Both the position numbers and the translations under genes were made by a program. This document shows positions 33,620 through 45,550 of a DNA stretch of 64,000 nucleotides, piece by piece. The stretch is taken from contig OZ026559.1 of assembly GCA_964020155.1 (NCBI GenBank), forward strand, positions 2,843,955 to 2,907,954, given 5' to 3'. Below the pieces are notes generated by a model. It worked only from the letters and a program-made list of their open reading frames with translations. It did no database searches and was not told where the DNA came from. The number at the start of each line of letters is the position of its first letter. The first letter of the stretch is position 1. This DNA comes from Chondrilla cf. caribensis. Lineage: Eukaryota; Porifera; Demospongiae; Chondrillida; Chondrillidae.

Positions 33620-34270
33620 TTAAATGGAAATGGCAGCACAGACCAATTATTGTTATTTGTAGTATATGAATTTTTAAGGCTGGAAACAGACATTTGCTTT
33701 GTGTAGTATTGAACTCATTCGCAGTGGTAAAATGAATATGGTGTGATTAGCCTGAGTAGTAAACCTATCAATTGATGACTAAATGCATAAACATGTTTAT
33801 TATGGCTAGGAGTTGTTGAGCCACCTCCCCTGAAGTGCTACTAATGATTCACTAATAAAGGATTCTGGTGCCACTTAGTCTGCCCTTGACGTGCTGCTAA
33901 TGATTTACCAATGAAGGATTCTGGTGCCACTTAGTCTGCCCTTGACGTGCTGCTAATGATTTACCAATGAAGGATTCTGGTGCCACTTAGTCTGCCCTTG
34001 AAGTGCTGCTAATGATTTACCGATGAAGGATTCTGGTGAATGATCAATTACCCGAATCCTCAAGCTTCGATCGAAAGTGAATCATTTCTTTGAGCTAGAA
34101 GAACTTTGCTGTGGATAATATTTACAGAGGCCTTAAACAATTGAAATTATTGCTATGATTACTTGACTGTTATTAGGTGCTGGATGTCATTTAATTCACT
34201 GTTTGTTTCAGATACATAATAGAAAGAGTATAATTATAGGGGATGCTCGACAGAAAATAGATTATAACGA
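30980..34270. repeat. Tandem duplication, ~1.6 kb units
   Basis: Sequence from about 31045 to 32650 repeats, diverged, from about 32655 to 34265. Anchors include the stretch before GTAAGC at 31371 and before GTAAGT at 32993, and ATTATAGGGGATGCTC at about 32490 and 34235. Both copies keep a 12-codon ATG stretch (31335-31370 and 32957-32992) reading MSGNSLWSWQYP directly before a donor-like GTAAG. This may be a first exon, but no continuation was found. Confidence 0.65.
33820..34040. repeat. 56 bp minisatellite, expanded in the second duplicate
   Basis: The word GATTCTGGTG recurs at 33861, 33917, 33973 and 34029, an exact 56 bp period. The equivalent place in the first duplicate (32165-32290) has only about two units. 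Each unit holds TGCCCTTGACGTGCTGCTAA or a close variant. Confidence 0.8.
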
Positions 34271-34930
34271 AGTAGATATACAAAAGCATATGCACATATT
34301 ATAATATTATGAAATAGTGTGAAACATAAAAAACATTATTATGTATTCATATTGCTATTGAATGTATATAATATTATAATAATATGTGTATGTAAAAATG
34401 TACATATGAAGGATACTATGAAGATGCACTCATGCACCCTTGTTGGCTTCTTATGATATTCAGCCCTTGTGCCTCTGTCATAATCACAGTAGCATCTGTT
34501 TGTGTATATCATAAAAATTATATCAATGCATCTGACTGAGCTTAATACATGGGAACTTTATAAGATGGAACTATATACAATATAAAATTATTGTTTCTGG
34601 GGCAATAGATGCTTACAAGGTACAATTATTATAATTTAACCTGAGTAACAAACTAATAAATTGATCAGTAACTGTGTACTAAACATACTATGTAATATTA
34701 TTATGACTTAGAGTGGTTGAACCACTACCCTTGAAGTACTTATATTGATTCATTTTAGTTTGACCAATAGTAAATTGCTATCAATAGTTGTCAATAATTG
34801 AATGACTTAATGTTTCAGATCATTGTTATGTATATACCCGTGATGCTACCTGCATGGGATGTGTTGATTAATGTGACAGACACTGGTGGAGTGTAGCAAG
34901 GAGTTCATAAAGAAAGCAGAACATAATACA

Positions 34931-35128
<198 letters not shown>

Positions 35129-36019
35129 AACCATACTAGATCTAACTAGATGTACGTATGGAAATCCAGGGAATTATTCAGTCCTAAATGTAGCACAGTG
35201 GGCATATCTCATTGCTCATACCATGTTTTAGTTCTCAGCAATTGGAAAGATTCCACCAAAAGTAATCAACCAAGGGGAGTTTCACGATAGAAAGATAATC
35301 TGAACCTGCATCATAATTGACCATGTATACTGAGATACATCAACACTTGAACATTCAGTTGAAAGCAATATTAACTGTTTATAATAGTATAGTGTTACAC
35401 ATTATAATTGTATTGTATTATAGATGTAGGGGTGACCCTACACATTAATAGTGGGGCAGTTGGATGGAAGCCGTATAGGTTACACACATCAGGTGCTGTC
35501 TGACAGATGTAATGTGCATGAAATAGATTCATTTTTTCAAAACATGGTAAAAGTTTATTTTGAGACAGCTGCCTGATTGAACATTGATAGTGATTAGGTA
35601 CAGATGCGCATCTACCATTGCAATCCCTTGTGTACATTTGGGGTTATTGTAGACACAAATTCGAAGCAATAGCTGAGTGAACTCAAGCATTCCCAAATAC
35701 CTTTAGGCTATCTGATATTATTTTAAAATCTGTGCATATTTATACATTAAAATCTATCTTGTTGTAATAGTATCCTTTATCCAGCCATATCAAAGAATAG
35801 AAGCAAACTATAATGATATTTAGATTCTGAATTTATGCCCATATTTGATGATCAGCCAAGATGAATACCCCCACTATGGTCCCATTGTTGATCACTTATT
35901 GTGAGTATGGATTAACTGAGGGAGTGTCAATTCCATTAGCTAATAATGCTAAAATTCACTTAGAATTAAATTGACTGCTTATTATTATACGCAATTCTGT
36001 AAGGTTTACCACATAAAAC

Positions 36020-36870
36020 CAGGCATTAATGCATGCATGGTGTACCCATTGTGGTTCCTTAATGCCTGTAACTGTAGCAAGTTCTTTATACATTGCATGC
36101 ACAGTATGCACAAGACAGGTGCTAATACATGTATGTACTGCATATTGCTGTATTGAGTTGTGGTGTAGTTGAACACTTTGATGTTGTTATAATGGTTGTA
36201 CTAAACTACCATTTATGTAGTTTTATGTACCTTTTGAAGGGCAATCCATAAATGACTTTATTTTATATAATCAAATGAAAGAAAAAATGTTGGTAAAGTA
36301 TTTGTTTCTGAAACCTTTAACAATACGTCCCTTGGATATGTAATTTTTGCATGTAATGTTCATCTACTCTTGATGAAATTAATTTGACACTTATTGTTAC
36401 CACAAATCACAACATGTCATGCTGATTTTCCCTGCACAGTGTCGTTTTTGTACAGTTTTAATGTGCCTATTTCCTTCCTGTCCATGCAGGTTGGATGAGG
36501 CTGTTTCCAGACTTGCTGAAGTGCCTAACAGGAAGTCAAAGGTATCTGGGCACACGTTGGCGATTACTACATCAGGTATATAGCGTTACACCATAATGTT
36601 ATAGTACATGTACTATTGTAGAGGAGCAGTTTTCTTAGTTGCTGTACTACATTCACATAATATTTGTTAATTTTCAAATTGAAGGTATTCATATGGTGTT
36701 AAACAGTAACATGAAGTCAAATTTAACAAAGTGGATGTTTTTGGCCAGACAAGCCTCCTTGATGGGATAAATGAGCATTACTTATGATCAAAGCAGATTT
36801 CATTATGTGATTTAAATATACAGTTTGAAGATGAAGCCATTTAGTTACCGAGAGAGCATAAACAAGCTCA
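36020..36870 (+). pseudogene. Fragment of the coiled-coil gene (copy of one exon plus flanks)
   Basis: 36020-36573 matches 5411-5960: part of an intron and the exon beginning LDEAVSRLAEV. The exon copy starts at 36490 after an intact CAG acceptor. It stays open as far as the serine-glycine step, then hits TAG at 36579 because the end of the exon is lost. From about 36600 the sequence matches the 3' flank of the source gene (8290-8560), skipping the 2.1 kb intron and the last exon. A duplicated, deleted relic. Confidence 0.7.
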
Positions 36871-38022
36871 ATTGAGTCCATTGTGGTATATTAAGACATA
36901 AAATTCTAATTTTATATTAAATCTGACAGAGAAAAAAAACAACATAATACATGGATTCAGACCCAATTATTCATCGATGCAATGTTACTGTTATTATATT
37001 GATGACTTCAAAAAATTATTTCAAAAATGTAATAGTAGTCAACAGACTCATTATTGCATCGTATTCTGTAATCACTGGTCCTTTCACGACAAGGTAATCA
37101 AGATATCAAAGCTATAATTATTGTTTCATATTATACGTAGATAACATTATTAACAAACTAACATCAGCATTTGATATTACAGTACACTTAAGTTTAAGTC
37201 TATATACCAGACTGTCCACACACAACAACAAACAAACATAACATGTATAACACCCATATACCTCAGATATAGAATAAAGGTCAGCTTAAATTCTCAGCTG
37301 TGATATTGGCTAAATATTATTATACTTCATGAGCATACATTCAGATACAATTTCAGGAGAGAGTAGTACATAATTATAACTAAGATGGTAGTTCTCCTTC
37401 AGTTTGAGTTGTAAAATGCCAGCTTTCTTCATTCTTTACAGAGTTATAGTTTACTAAAGTACGTATGTTCTACATGTTATGCAACAGTGGTCTGCAGCAG
37501 TTGTGTCAAGAGTGTCCCTAAATGGGCTCCATTGTGGTGTGCCATATTTTATGGAAATTAATTGCGAATAATGTTATGTCAATAATACATACTAGAATAT
37601 AATAATAATAGAATAAATGCCATTGAATTAAGTATGTCTCAAGTTAAACTGAAGTTTAATCTAACAAAAACTATAAATGAGCTCACTCAGATCTAACTAA
37701 ATTTTAAATTCATTAGATTCTATATAGTTGTGCTTCAACTTAATGTTATTTCCACTTGGAATAAATCACTGAGATACGTAGTATTAATGTTCTGATACGA
37801 ATGTAGAATCAATAATACAATAAACTTTATAAACCGAAATCAATTCACACTTTAGTCATGTAACAGTTGCTAAAACTAAAACTATTGGAACTTTTGTTAT
37901 TAATGGTAATAACAACTATTAACTGTAATTTCTTCTTCTATAATAACATAACAGTATTAAGAGTACTATTTTAAGATAGAGCTAATTACAGGGACTATAT
38001 ATTCCTCTCAATTCTTGTAGTG

Positions 38023-39908
38023 TCAGTCCTCAGCTGAATACGTAGTGTCTGTTTCAGTGGTTTGTGTGGTATTAGTTGTCACAGATGGTTGTCCAGGACT
38101 TGGCTCTACTGGATCAAGAGGCAGATATCCTTCCGTGATGCTATTCTCAACTGCAGTTTGTTCCTCGCCAATTTCTTCTGCTTCTCTTTGTGCTTGTTCC
38201 ATTTCTTCCTTGTTCTCAGGAGTTGGATTCTTGAAGTATTTGAGGATTGCAACCCCTAGGAACTTGACTGCCTCAACCAATCTCATCGTTAGTAACCCCA
38301 TAGCAAGTGTATTGCCTTTGTCCTGAACGGACCAAGGACTACCACCATCCATGGAACCGGAGAAGTTGTCTTCTACTGGTGGCATTGTGCCCTTGACCCA
38401 GTATTTCCCCGAAAAGTGGAACGTGTTAATCCCTACAGATTCTCTTTCAAAGAAGGTAAAGCTCGCATTAGTGGCATTATTCTGATCAGTCCAGGCAAGT
38501 AACTTCTTGTTACTGGCATATGTGAAGCAACTAATTGCCTTTCTGCCCACCTCAATGGAGAGGCTGGGTTCAGAAGTAGTGGTTGGGCTAGACTCTGCTA
38601 TAGCTACAACAACCTCTGGTCCTGTTACTTCCTGCAGGGTTGTTTTGTACCTGCCCACCCAGTTAGCAAGGGAAGACTTGAAGGGTCCATTCTGACCTTG
38701 GATGTTGTCCAAGATTGGTTCAGGATCGCCTGCCTTCCAGAACCTTCCAGTGAATGAAAGAGTGTGTTTTCCATTGGTCTTGAAAACCAGACTGGCACTA
38801 TGGGAATTGCCATCTGAAGAGGACCATGATAGGGTGTAGTTGGAGAAAGTGGGCTTCTTGACCAGAACTCCAGCTGCCCAAACCTTACCAGTGGATGGTG
38901 GGGATTCCCCTTGGATCTGGAAGGTGGCATTGGCAATTGTGGAGGGGTACATGCCACTCCACATGAGAAGGGATGATTCTTGTAGCTCACTGCGAGCAGA
39001 GGACATTGCGTCCAGTGTGGTATCACAACCTTGCATGCTGAGCCATTCCTCTATTGCACCTATGCTGTTCTTATCAGCCTCAATTTTCCGAGCTTCTCTG
39101 GCAAATTCTGAGGCAAATCCTGAGTCAGTGACCATACGGATAACTACCTGCTTGGCAACATCATCAGCACTTGACTTCAATGTCATACAGATCCGACCTG
39201 AATGGTTGCTTTGTAAGGCTTCTATTTCATGGGGACCGAGTTGAAATTCTTTCATTGACTGTTCAGGCTCTTTCATGTGTCTCCTGAGCAGCTTGATGTT
39301 TGTAGCAAGGGAACCTATGTAGCGAGCTGCCTTGGTTGGAGGTGTGTGGGCATATTCGTAAGGTACTGTCCACTCCTCTAGCTGTTCTATTGCTTTGATC
39401 TCTTGTGGACCGTATTCTGCTACCGGGCGTACTGTGTTGTTTGGAAAATTTGTGGCCTCCTTTTCAGTGGGAACCAGCCCCAATGTAATGACCATTTTTG
39501 GGTCAACTTCGTGTACTTCTTTGGGTGGAATGTAGAAAGTGGAGATTCCTGTGATCCGCTTGGCTACTTCAGTTTCCAGGAATTCACTGAGAGGGTGGTA
39601 CTCGATGAGTGGACTACAAATGGGAAACTGTGCTCCGATGTAGTGTGTGATTGTGTAGTTTTCACCATATTGCGATTGAAGATGCTCAATCAGTACACGA
39701 TAGTTGTGGTTCAAGTGGCCCTGCCTGCTAAAAACAAGATCACCGACACATGCAATTATCACGTGAAAGTCGGTAAGCAGTTTACGGCGACGCAGTAGCA
39801 TGTCGGTGGCTTCAAGTATCTGAAGTCCCGGGTAGGATGGATCTATTCCGAGATCAGCAAAGAGGCAGTCCTCTGCAGACACTGCTGGCAACATGTAAGC
39901 TTTGATAC
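38023..39908 (-). CDS. Exon 3 of methyltransferase copy 1
   Basis: 1886 bases from acceptor TTTTCAG to the stop. Encodes the second half of the methyltransferase fold, the clasp-like region and the whole C-terminal extension. Confidence 0.88.
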
Positions 39909-42900
39909 CTGAAAAGAAAAAATAACATGGAAACTGATTTTTGGAGATATAATGTGATTGTATGTGTGTCAAATGGACATTCTGATTGGTAATGCCTAGT
40001 GATTATATAGAAGGTATACATAGTTAGGATATTGTAAAGTATGTTATCATACTGTTAGCTGACAGTTGTTCCATGTTATAGTGTGTAATCACAATCTAAC
40101 GGCCTGTCTCCCTGATAATAGTTGGTGGGTTGTGTTTTTATCCAGCAACCGAAAGCAGAAATATATAGTATGAATACAACTGAAGTTCTCATGGTAGTTG
40201 CCTTGCCAAGGAGAATCATAGTACAAAATATTATTGTAGTTGACATAATATGCTGGATCATTCTCATACAGAAGACCTTTTCTGAAATTTCCCAAACAGA
40301 CAACAATTTCTGACTCAGACTATTATAATATAGTAAGGTGGCATGACACCATCAATTGAAGGTAGAGAAGAGTTTGTAAATCTCTCAGATTAGATGTAGG
40401 GAAAAACGATATTTTGAGAAGCCATATCTACTGCATGTACTGTAGTGGACATTGTTGTATTACTAACTCTGTTAGTTATGTTCATTTCTACATCTAGTCT
40501 AATTGGTATTAATGAGTATTAATGGGTGCAATCACTTCATCTAATCTCCGATCATAGATGATCATATATATACGCAGGTGTGTGACAATATTATTATGGA
40601 AGTTTAATTGGAATCCAACCTGCTTGAGGTGAAAGGAGAAAAGAGAAAAACCAGCAACTGCGGGACTTGAACCCAGGGTGTCTGACTGTAGCTGCCATAA
40701 CCACTGAACCATGAAGCCACCACAGCAACCAGCCCTCCCAATTCTCCTTTCATGCTGCACTGGTGGTACTGCCAACTGCAGTCTCACACTGGTGAGACCA
40801 CACAGCTGTGTGGATTTAATGTGTTGGTGTATTACTATCTCTGTTAACTCTACTAACTATCCCAACTCGAGTTGAATCCTTGTGATAAGGAAAAGAGTCT
40901 GTGAGAAAGTGCCCAATATCAAATTTATTTTCTCATAAATTACATTTATGATGGTACAAATATATATATGCAACTCTAATTTTTATTTTATCATCAGTAA
41001 TTTATTATATTTATAATGATACAATCAAATTACAGATTATACTTATATTATGCTGGACAGACAGGGGTAACCAGTCCTCATGATCATTTACCTTGCTGGT
41101 GAGCAATCTGGATTGCTCGATGAGAAGGAAGAACAAAAATTGCTGGATGGCCATAAAAGATGCAGACAACATTCAGTCCTCGACGAGCAAAGTAGAGACA
41201 TGCTTCGGACATCTGTATATACGTGTTGTAGTGCTTCTTGTCATCAGCATAGAAAACGCACAGATCGAGGGCATCAGGGCGTAGATCTCGGATGTAGACT
41301 TCAGTGGTTGGGTCAGCCACCCAGTAGAGGACCTTGTGGGCCGTTTTGATGTGTGAGAGTGCTTCCAGGGTGAAATGGCCCACACTTTTGATGCCGGATC
41401 CAATCACCACCAGAGATCCTTTCCTTGTGTGGAATTTCACTTCACTGGACTCAAAGTAACCTATGAGGCACATGAAAGTCACAGAATAATGTATTGGATT
41501 TATTGTGTTAGCAATAAACACGATACTTTTATAGACATGCACCTCCACAATATTTTACACAACTTTGAGCTGTTCAGGGCGAAATGAGGGTAATGTTGCA
41601 AGTGGGGTAATTCGAGGCATACACCAAACTGGGCCACCATCATCATTACCATGGGCCTGCTGCACATTCCTAAGATTATGCAACCTCAAGGTTAGGGCGG
41701 AAGATAGATTGGGATAAGGATGGAAAAATCGTAGTACTAGGTCAATTTCGTTCAAACCTGCAGCTGGACAGAAGATGTTATTTGACTACCAGTATCTAAT
41801 GGTACATTTTGTTTCTCAGCTCTGCTATTCTTGCTTCAGATTGTTGCTCAACTACTGCCATTTGGATGGATTTTTGCAGTAATTGTTGTAGCACAGACAA
41901 AGGAGACTACTTTCAAAACTTCATTATATGAACAGATAGAAATCTACTCAAATGTGGTACAAATAGCCTGAAAGGAAATGATCGGCTGATGCTGCAGTTG
42001 ACTTTCTGATCCTGTTCGTTGTTAGTAGGTCACTTCTTCAATGCCGCTGCAAAGGATTATGAGGACCACAAAATACTCCTAAAACTAGTAGATGTATCAT
42101 AAATGAAACTACCTATGTCCATAGAATGAGGTTCTTCAAGCATTTTACTATGTAAATGGCAGGTAAATTGTCATGGAAATATTTTCTAAGACTTAAGCCT
42201 AACGAGACAAGCTGAAGTGTCAGGTCCAACACATCAGCAAATATGCAATTTGTCTTTGTATACACCATTGCCAATCTTTCCCTGTCAAGCACATTGTATA
42301 GTGTTTGTGCCAGTACATAGCGTAACAACCATGACATTATAACTATGCTAGTAATTCCATGAATGTGTAACAGTATATATTGTGTAATTGATATTTAAAA
42401 TACCACGCATTTTTGTGCATACCATTGATGTTATTCATGTCATCATGTTACTGCATAGAAATGGAACGGTTGTTCCCTGTAGTTACAACCATTAATGATT
42501 TATGGTAGTTTTGCTATATACTAACACCAATACTATACAAAATGCTCCACATGACCATTTGAAAGGATAGTGAGAATCGGTGGGGATAACGGAAATTTCC
42601 AGAAATGCTGAAATGATGAAAATCAAGCATTCATGCATTTTACACCAGATCCAATTAAATTTGTTGGCGTACCAAACTGATTGGGCAAATAGCACATATC
42701 ATACTATGCCCAACACTGGTATGTTGTAATGCAATATCAAACTAAATCATAAATAGGCATTGTTGGTACCACATCATTAGCTCTGTCTTATACCCAGTGA
42801 GAGGTGAAAATTCCGAGCTTCAGCCAGCTGTACTCCTCAGTCCTGTTTTGGAAATGTAATAATAGTATGACATTCTAATATTGCATGTATAATGTGGCAG

Positions 42901-43903
42901 TTCGATCCAATACTTGGTTTGTTTGATTCTAGGGATTGTGCTCTTTCCTTTCTTCCATGTCACAAAGAGTCTTTGTTTGCCACACTAGGGAGTTTTATAG
43001 TTGACATGTTGTAACATGTACATTAGCCTGACTGGCAGGTATGCATCAAAAATGATCTGTATGATTTGACTGATATTATGCATGTTTCAGCCGGTCTGAT
43101 ATTCGGAAAAATGCAGTTACTTGGTCATTTTCGACGTTTTTGCCATTTCTGCTATTATTATTCTCAATTCTTCTCTCTTCTAGCGTTATTTCCGTGTTCG
43201 TTCACAATCCGTTATAGGGGGCGTTAAATAAACGAATATTTACGACGGAGGGTCAGAGAGTGTGCTTCAGTTAAAACGGATCACTCCATTTCGTGTTATT
43301 TGTACCGCTGTTAAGTATATTTCAAATTTTCTCGTAATATTATAGAGAAGTTTGAATTGTGGTTGATCTGCGCTGCAACAATTACCAATTAAAATGACTC
43401 GCAGTCGATCGGTGCGAAAGTAACGCGGGATTGAAACAAATTGTAGCGCTGGATGGAGCTAGTCGAATTACATCTTCAGTCCAGGTTCGAAAGGAATTGA
43501 CCACCGTACATTAAGCATTAATAATATTCTACCCAATAACTTATAATCTAAGAGTACGGTACAATAAATCACAATTCGCACACCTGTACGTATCTCAGCG
43601 AATACTTGAAGATTTAAATAACGTCAAAGATAGCTTGTCAAAGTGAAATGCTTTATAACAAGTGGATATAGAATCTGCCCAAGTAATATGTAGAAAGTGG
43701 TGGCAGTTGCAAAATTCGGACACAGGCTCACAACTTTGCACATGCTTGAACAATATCATTGATTCAATGCACAAAAAATCACCATGCTTTTTAGCATCAG
43801 TTGCAAGGAGGGTAGAGAGGTGATTCCATTTCTGCTCAGTCTCAACTTGTTTAGATGAGAGCACCTTTGGCTTCCCCTTTGGCTTTTCTTTCCCCTCGGC
43901 CAT
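38023..43903 (-). CDS. Borosin-type peptide alpha-N-methyltransferase-like protein, copy 1
   Basis: Three exons: 43903-43783, 41460-41092 and 39908-38023, joined in phase 1, give 791 residues. Start is the ATG in GAAATGGCC (MAEGKEKPKGKPK). Residues ~55-292 are a tetrapyrrole-methylase-fold domain with GSLVVIGSGIKSVG (SAM loop), YNTYIQMSE, YGHPAIFVLPSH, LPAVSAEDCLFADLGIDP and a closing STFYIPP. These are the marks of fungal borosin enzymes (OphMA type), which methylate backbone amides of a fused peptide using SAM. Residues ~325-475 are helical and resemble the clasp/leader region (YGPQEIKAIEQLEEW, LGPHEIEAL). Two related beta-rich repeats follow (~478-562 and ~577-682; FTGRFWKAGDP and FSGKYWVKGTM), then a hydrophobic segment (~696-722) and an acidic tail. 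No signal peptide, so cytosolic is inferred. Core peptide not identified. Family assignment strong; substrate unknown. Confidence 0.85.
40600..40815 (-). mobile_element. tRNA-derived SINE in methyltransferase intron 2, copy 1
   Basis: Reverse-oriented copy of the SINE seen at 4.2-4.7 kb. B box complement at 40663-40673; A box complement near 40701-40713; the head segment runs to about 40815. The same insertion is in copy 2, so it predates the segmental duplication. Confidence 0.72.
41092..41460 (-). CDS. Exon 2 of methyltransferase copy 1 (SAM-binding half)
   Basis: 369 bases, phase 1-1, encoding residues 41-164: the glycine-rich SAM loop (61-63), Y111, Y121 and the YGHP motif (143-146). Acceptor CCTCATAG, donor GTAAAT. 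Confidence 0.85.
41461..43782 (-). other. Intron 1 of methyltransferase copy 1
   Basis: A 2.3 kb intron. A stretch at about 43100-43500 is richer in CpG than its surroundings. A 74-residue open frame at 42113-42337 survives in both copies, but has no splice or domain support and is probably conserved only because the duplication is recent. Confidence 0.5.
43783..43903 (-). CDS. Exon 1 of methyltransferase copy 1
   Basis: Forty codons plus one base. A lysine-rich start is followed by the predicted helix VETEQKWNHLSTLLATDAKK, ending before GTGATT. The exon in copy 2 encodes the same peptide. Confidence 0.7.
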
Positions 43904-44641
43904 TTCTACGATCAACACTCTCAACCTAGACTATGTATAATATAGCTAAAGTAGAGTAACACAATTTGTACTTATGTAATCACAGTTGCCAACCCTTAAA
44001 AGCTACTTTCAGGGACGCTTAGACTATGTATCCTTATATACCTGCCTATACCAGAAGGCATGTGGAATACATGTATGCTGCCCAAAATAGACCGTGTTAT
44101 GAACAGCTGTGAAGGTATCACTATGTGCGTAGTGTTAAATGTATCCCAGTTTGGGCAATAAAACTTGGGCAAGCAAGATATTGTACAAATAGCTCTCAAA
44201 CGCATGGACGGATAGAAGAGCCGATTTTTGAGGAGTTAGGCTCTATATCGGCAGCAGACAATACAGAAAATCTTGAAAATATTGATAGTGTGTGTGTGTG
44301 CTTGTTTGTGTGTGTGTGGACACACACACTGGGGGGTAAATAGTTAAGTGTATGCACTTGCACATGCATGTGGACAGGAGATTGTGTTAGCTCACAAAGT
44401 AGCAGCAATTGCCGAGTCCACTCCCCTCTTCAGTTCTATTTGCCTCTCACTGCTATTGGAATTTGTATGGAAATGATTTTATCTCCACTGTATGTTGATG
44501 CTGTGTTCAAACAAAGCATCTCCTGTGTGTGGTTTGAGTGGGCTGACCCAATGACCAGCCGCTCTTCCTGGCCATGCACCGAGAAGTATGGTCTATCAGT
44601 TTAACAGTTGGACATTTCACCCTTCATCACCTATCTGTCAT

Positions 44642-44796
<155 letters not shown>

Positions 44797-45550
44797 CGTG
44801 CGTGCACACACGGGGGTACATGTTTAAATGCTTGCAGTGCACATGTGGACAGGAGTTGCAAGTTTTACCCACCCTTGTCATTCTTTCCCCATCAAAACCT
44901 TGTATAGTGTTTTCTGTCAGTAGCGTAATAGCCACAATATTATAATATTCGTGTACATACATACATTCGTGTTTTAAATTTCAATCACTCAAATTTTTCT
45001 TATTTATGGCAAGATCATAACTGTAAATCCATAATGTATTTAAACTCACATAGTCTATTATGTAGCATTTATATTATAATACAATAACCATAATATTATA
45101 TTAATGCTGGTAATCCCATTAATGTGTAACAGTATATAAAGTATAGTGTAGTAGATATTGAGATAACATTGTATGTTTGATACTTACCACATGCACTGAT
45201 GTCTTGTCATGTCATTTCATCTCGGATATCTGCCATCAAATGTTTGTTCCCAGCACAGTTGCTACACAACAAGTATAGAACCCCCCAGTACACAATATAA
45301 ACTGTTACATATTCATAATGATTCATGGTCGTTTGGTTACTGACACTAGCACAATACATTTTGCACCACAGTGACAGTCTCAAAATGACAATGATAATAT
45401 GTACGTACAACTTTGATTCCTTACGTGCTAACCTACTGGATCATCTGTGCCACTGGATATTTATTTTGGAGATTATCAAGTCAAGTCTAATAGTATGTAT
45501 GAATGACAAACACCAACATACATGTGCACACATACGCATACACACAAATA

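Noticed and set aside
39403..39798. 131-residue plus-strand frame opposite methyltransferase exon 3 (also 38840-39244 and 50695-50967)
   Set aside because: Antisense shadow of a conserved coding exon; composition reflects the opposite strand.
42113..42337. 74-residue frame preserved in both duplicates (also 53344-53568)
   Set aside because: No acceptor/donor pair or recognisable domain; similarity is explained by the recent duplication.
38023..43903. Ordinary tetrapyrrole or diphthine methylase
   Set aside because: The specific YGHP..F..PSH and VSAEDCLFADLxIDP blocks, the STFYIPP end and the following clasp-like helices fit borosin enzymes better.
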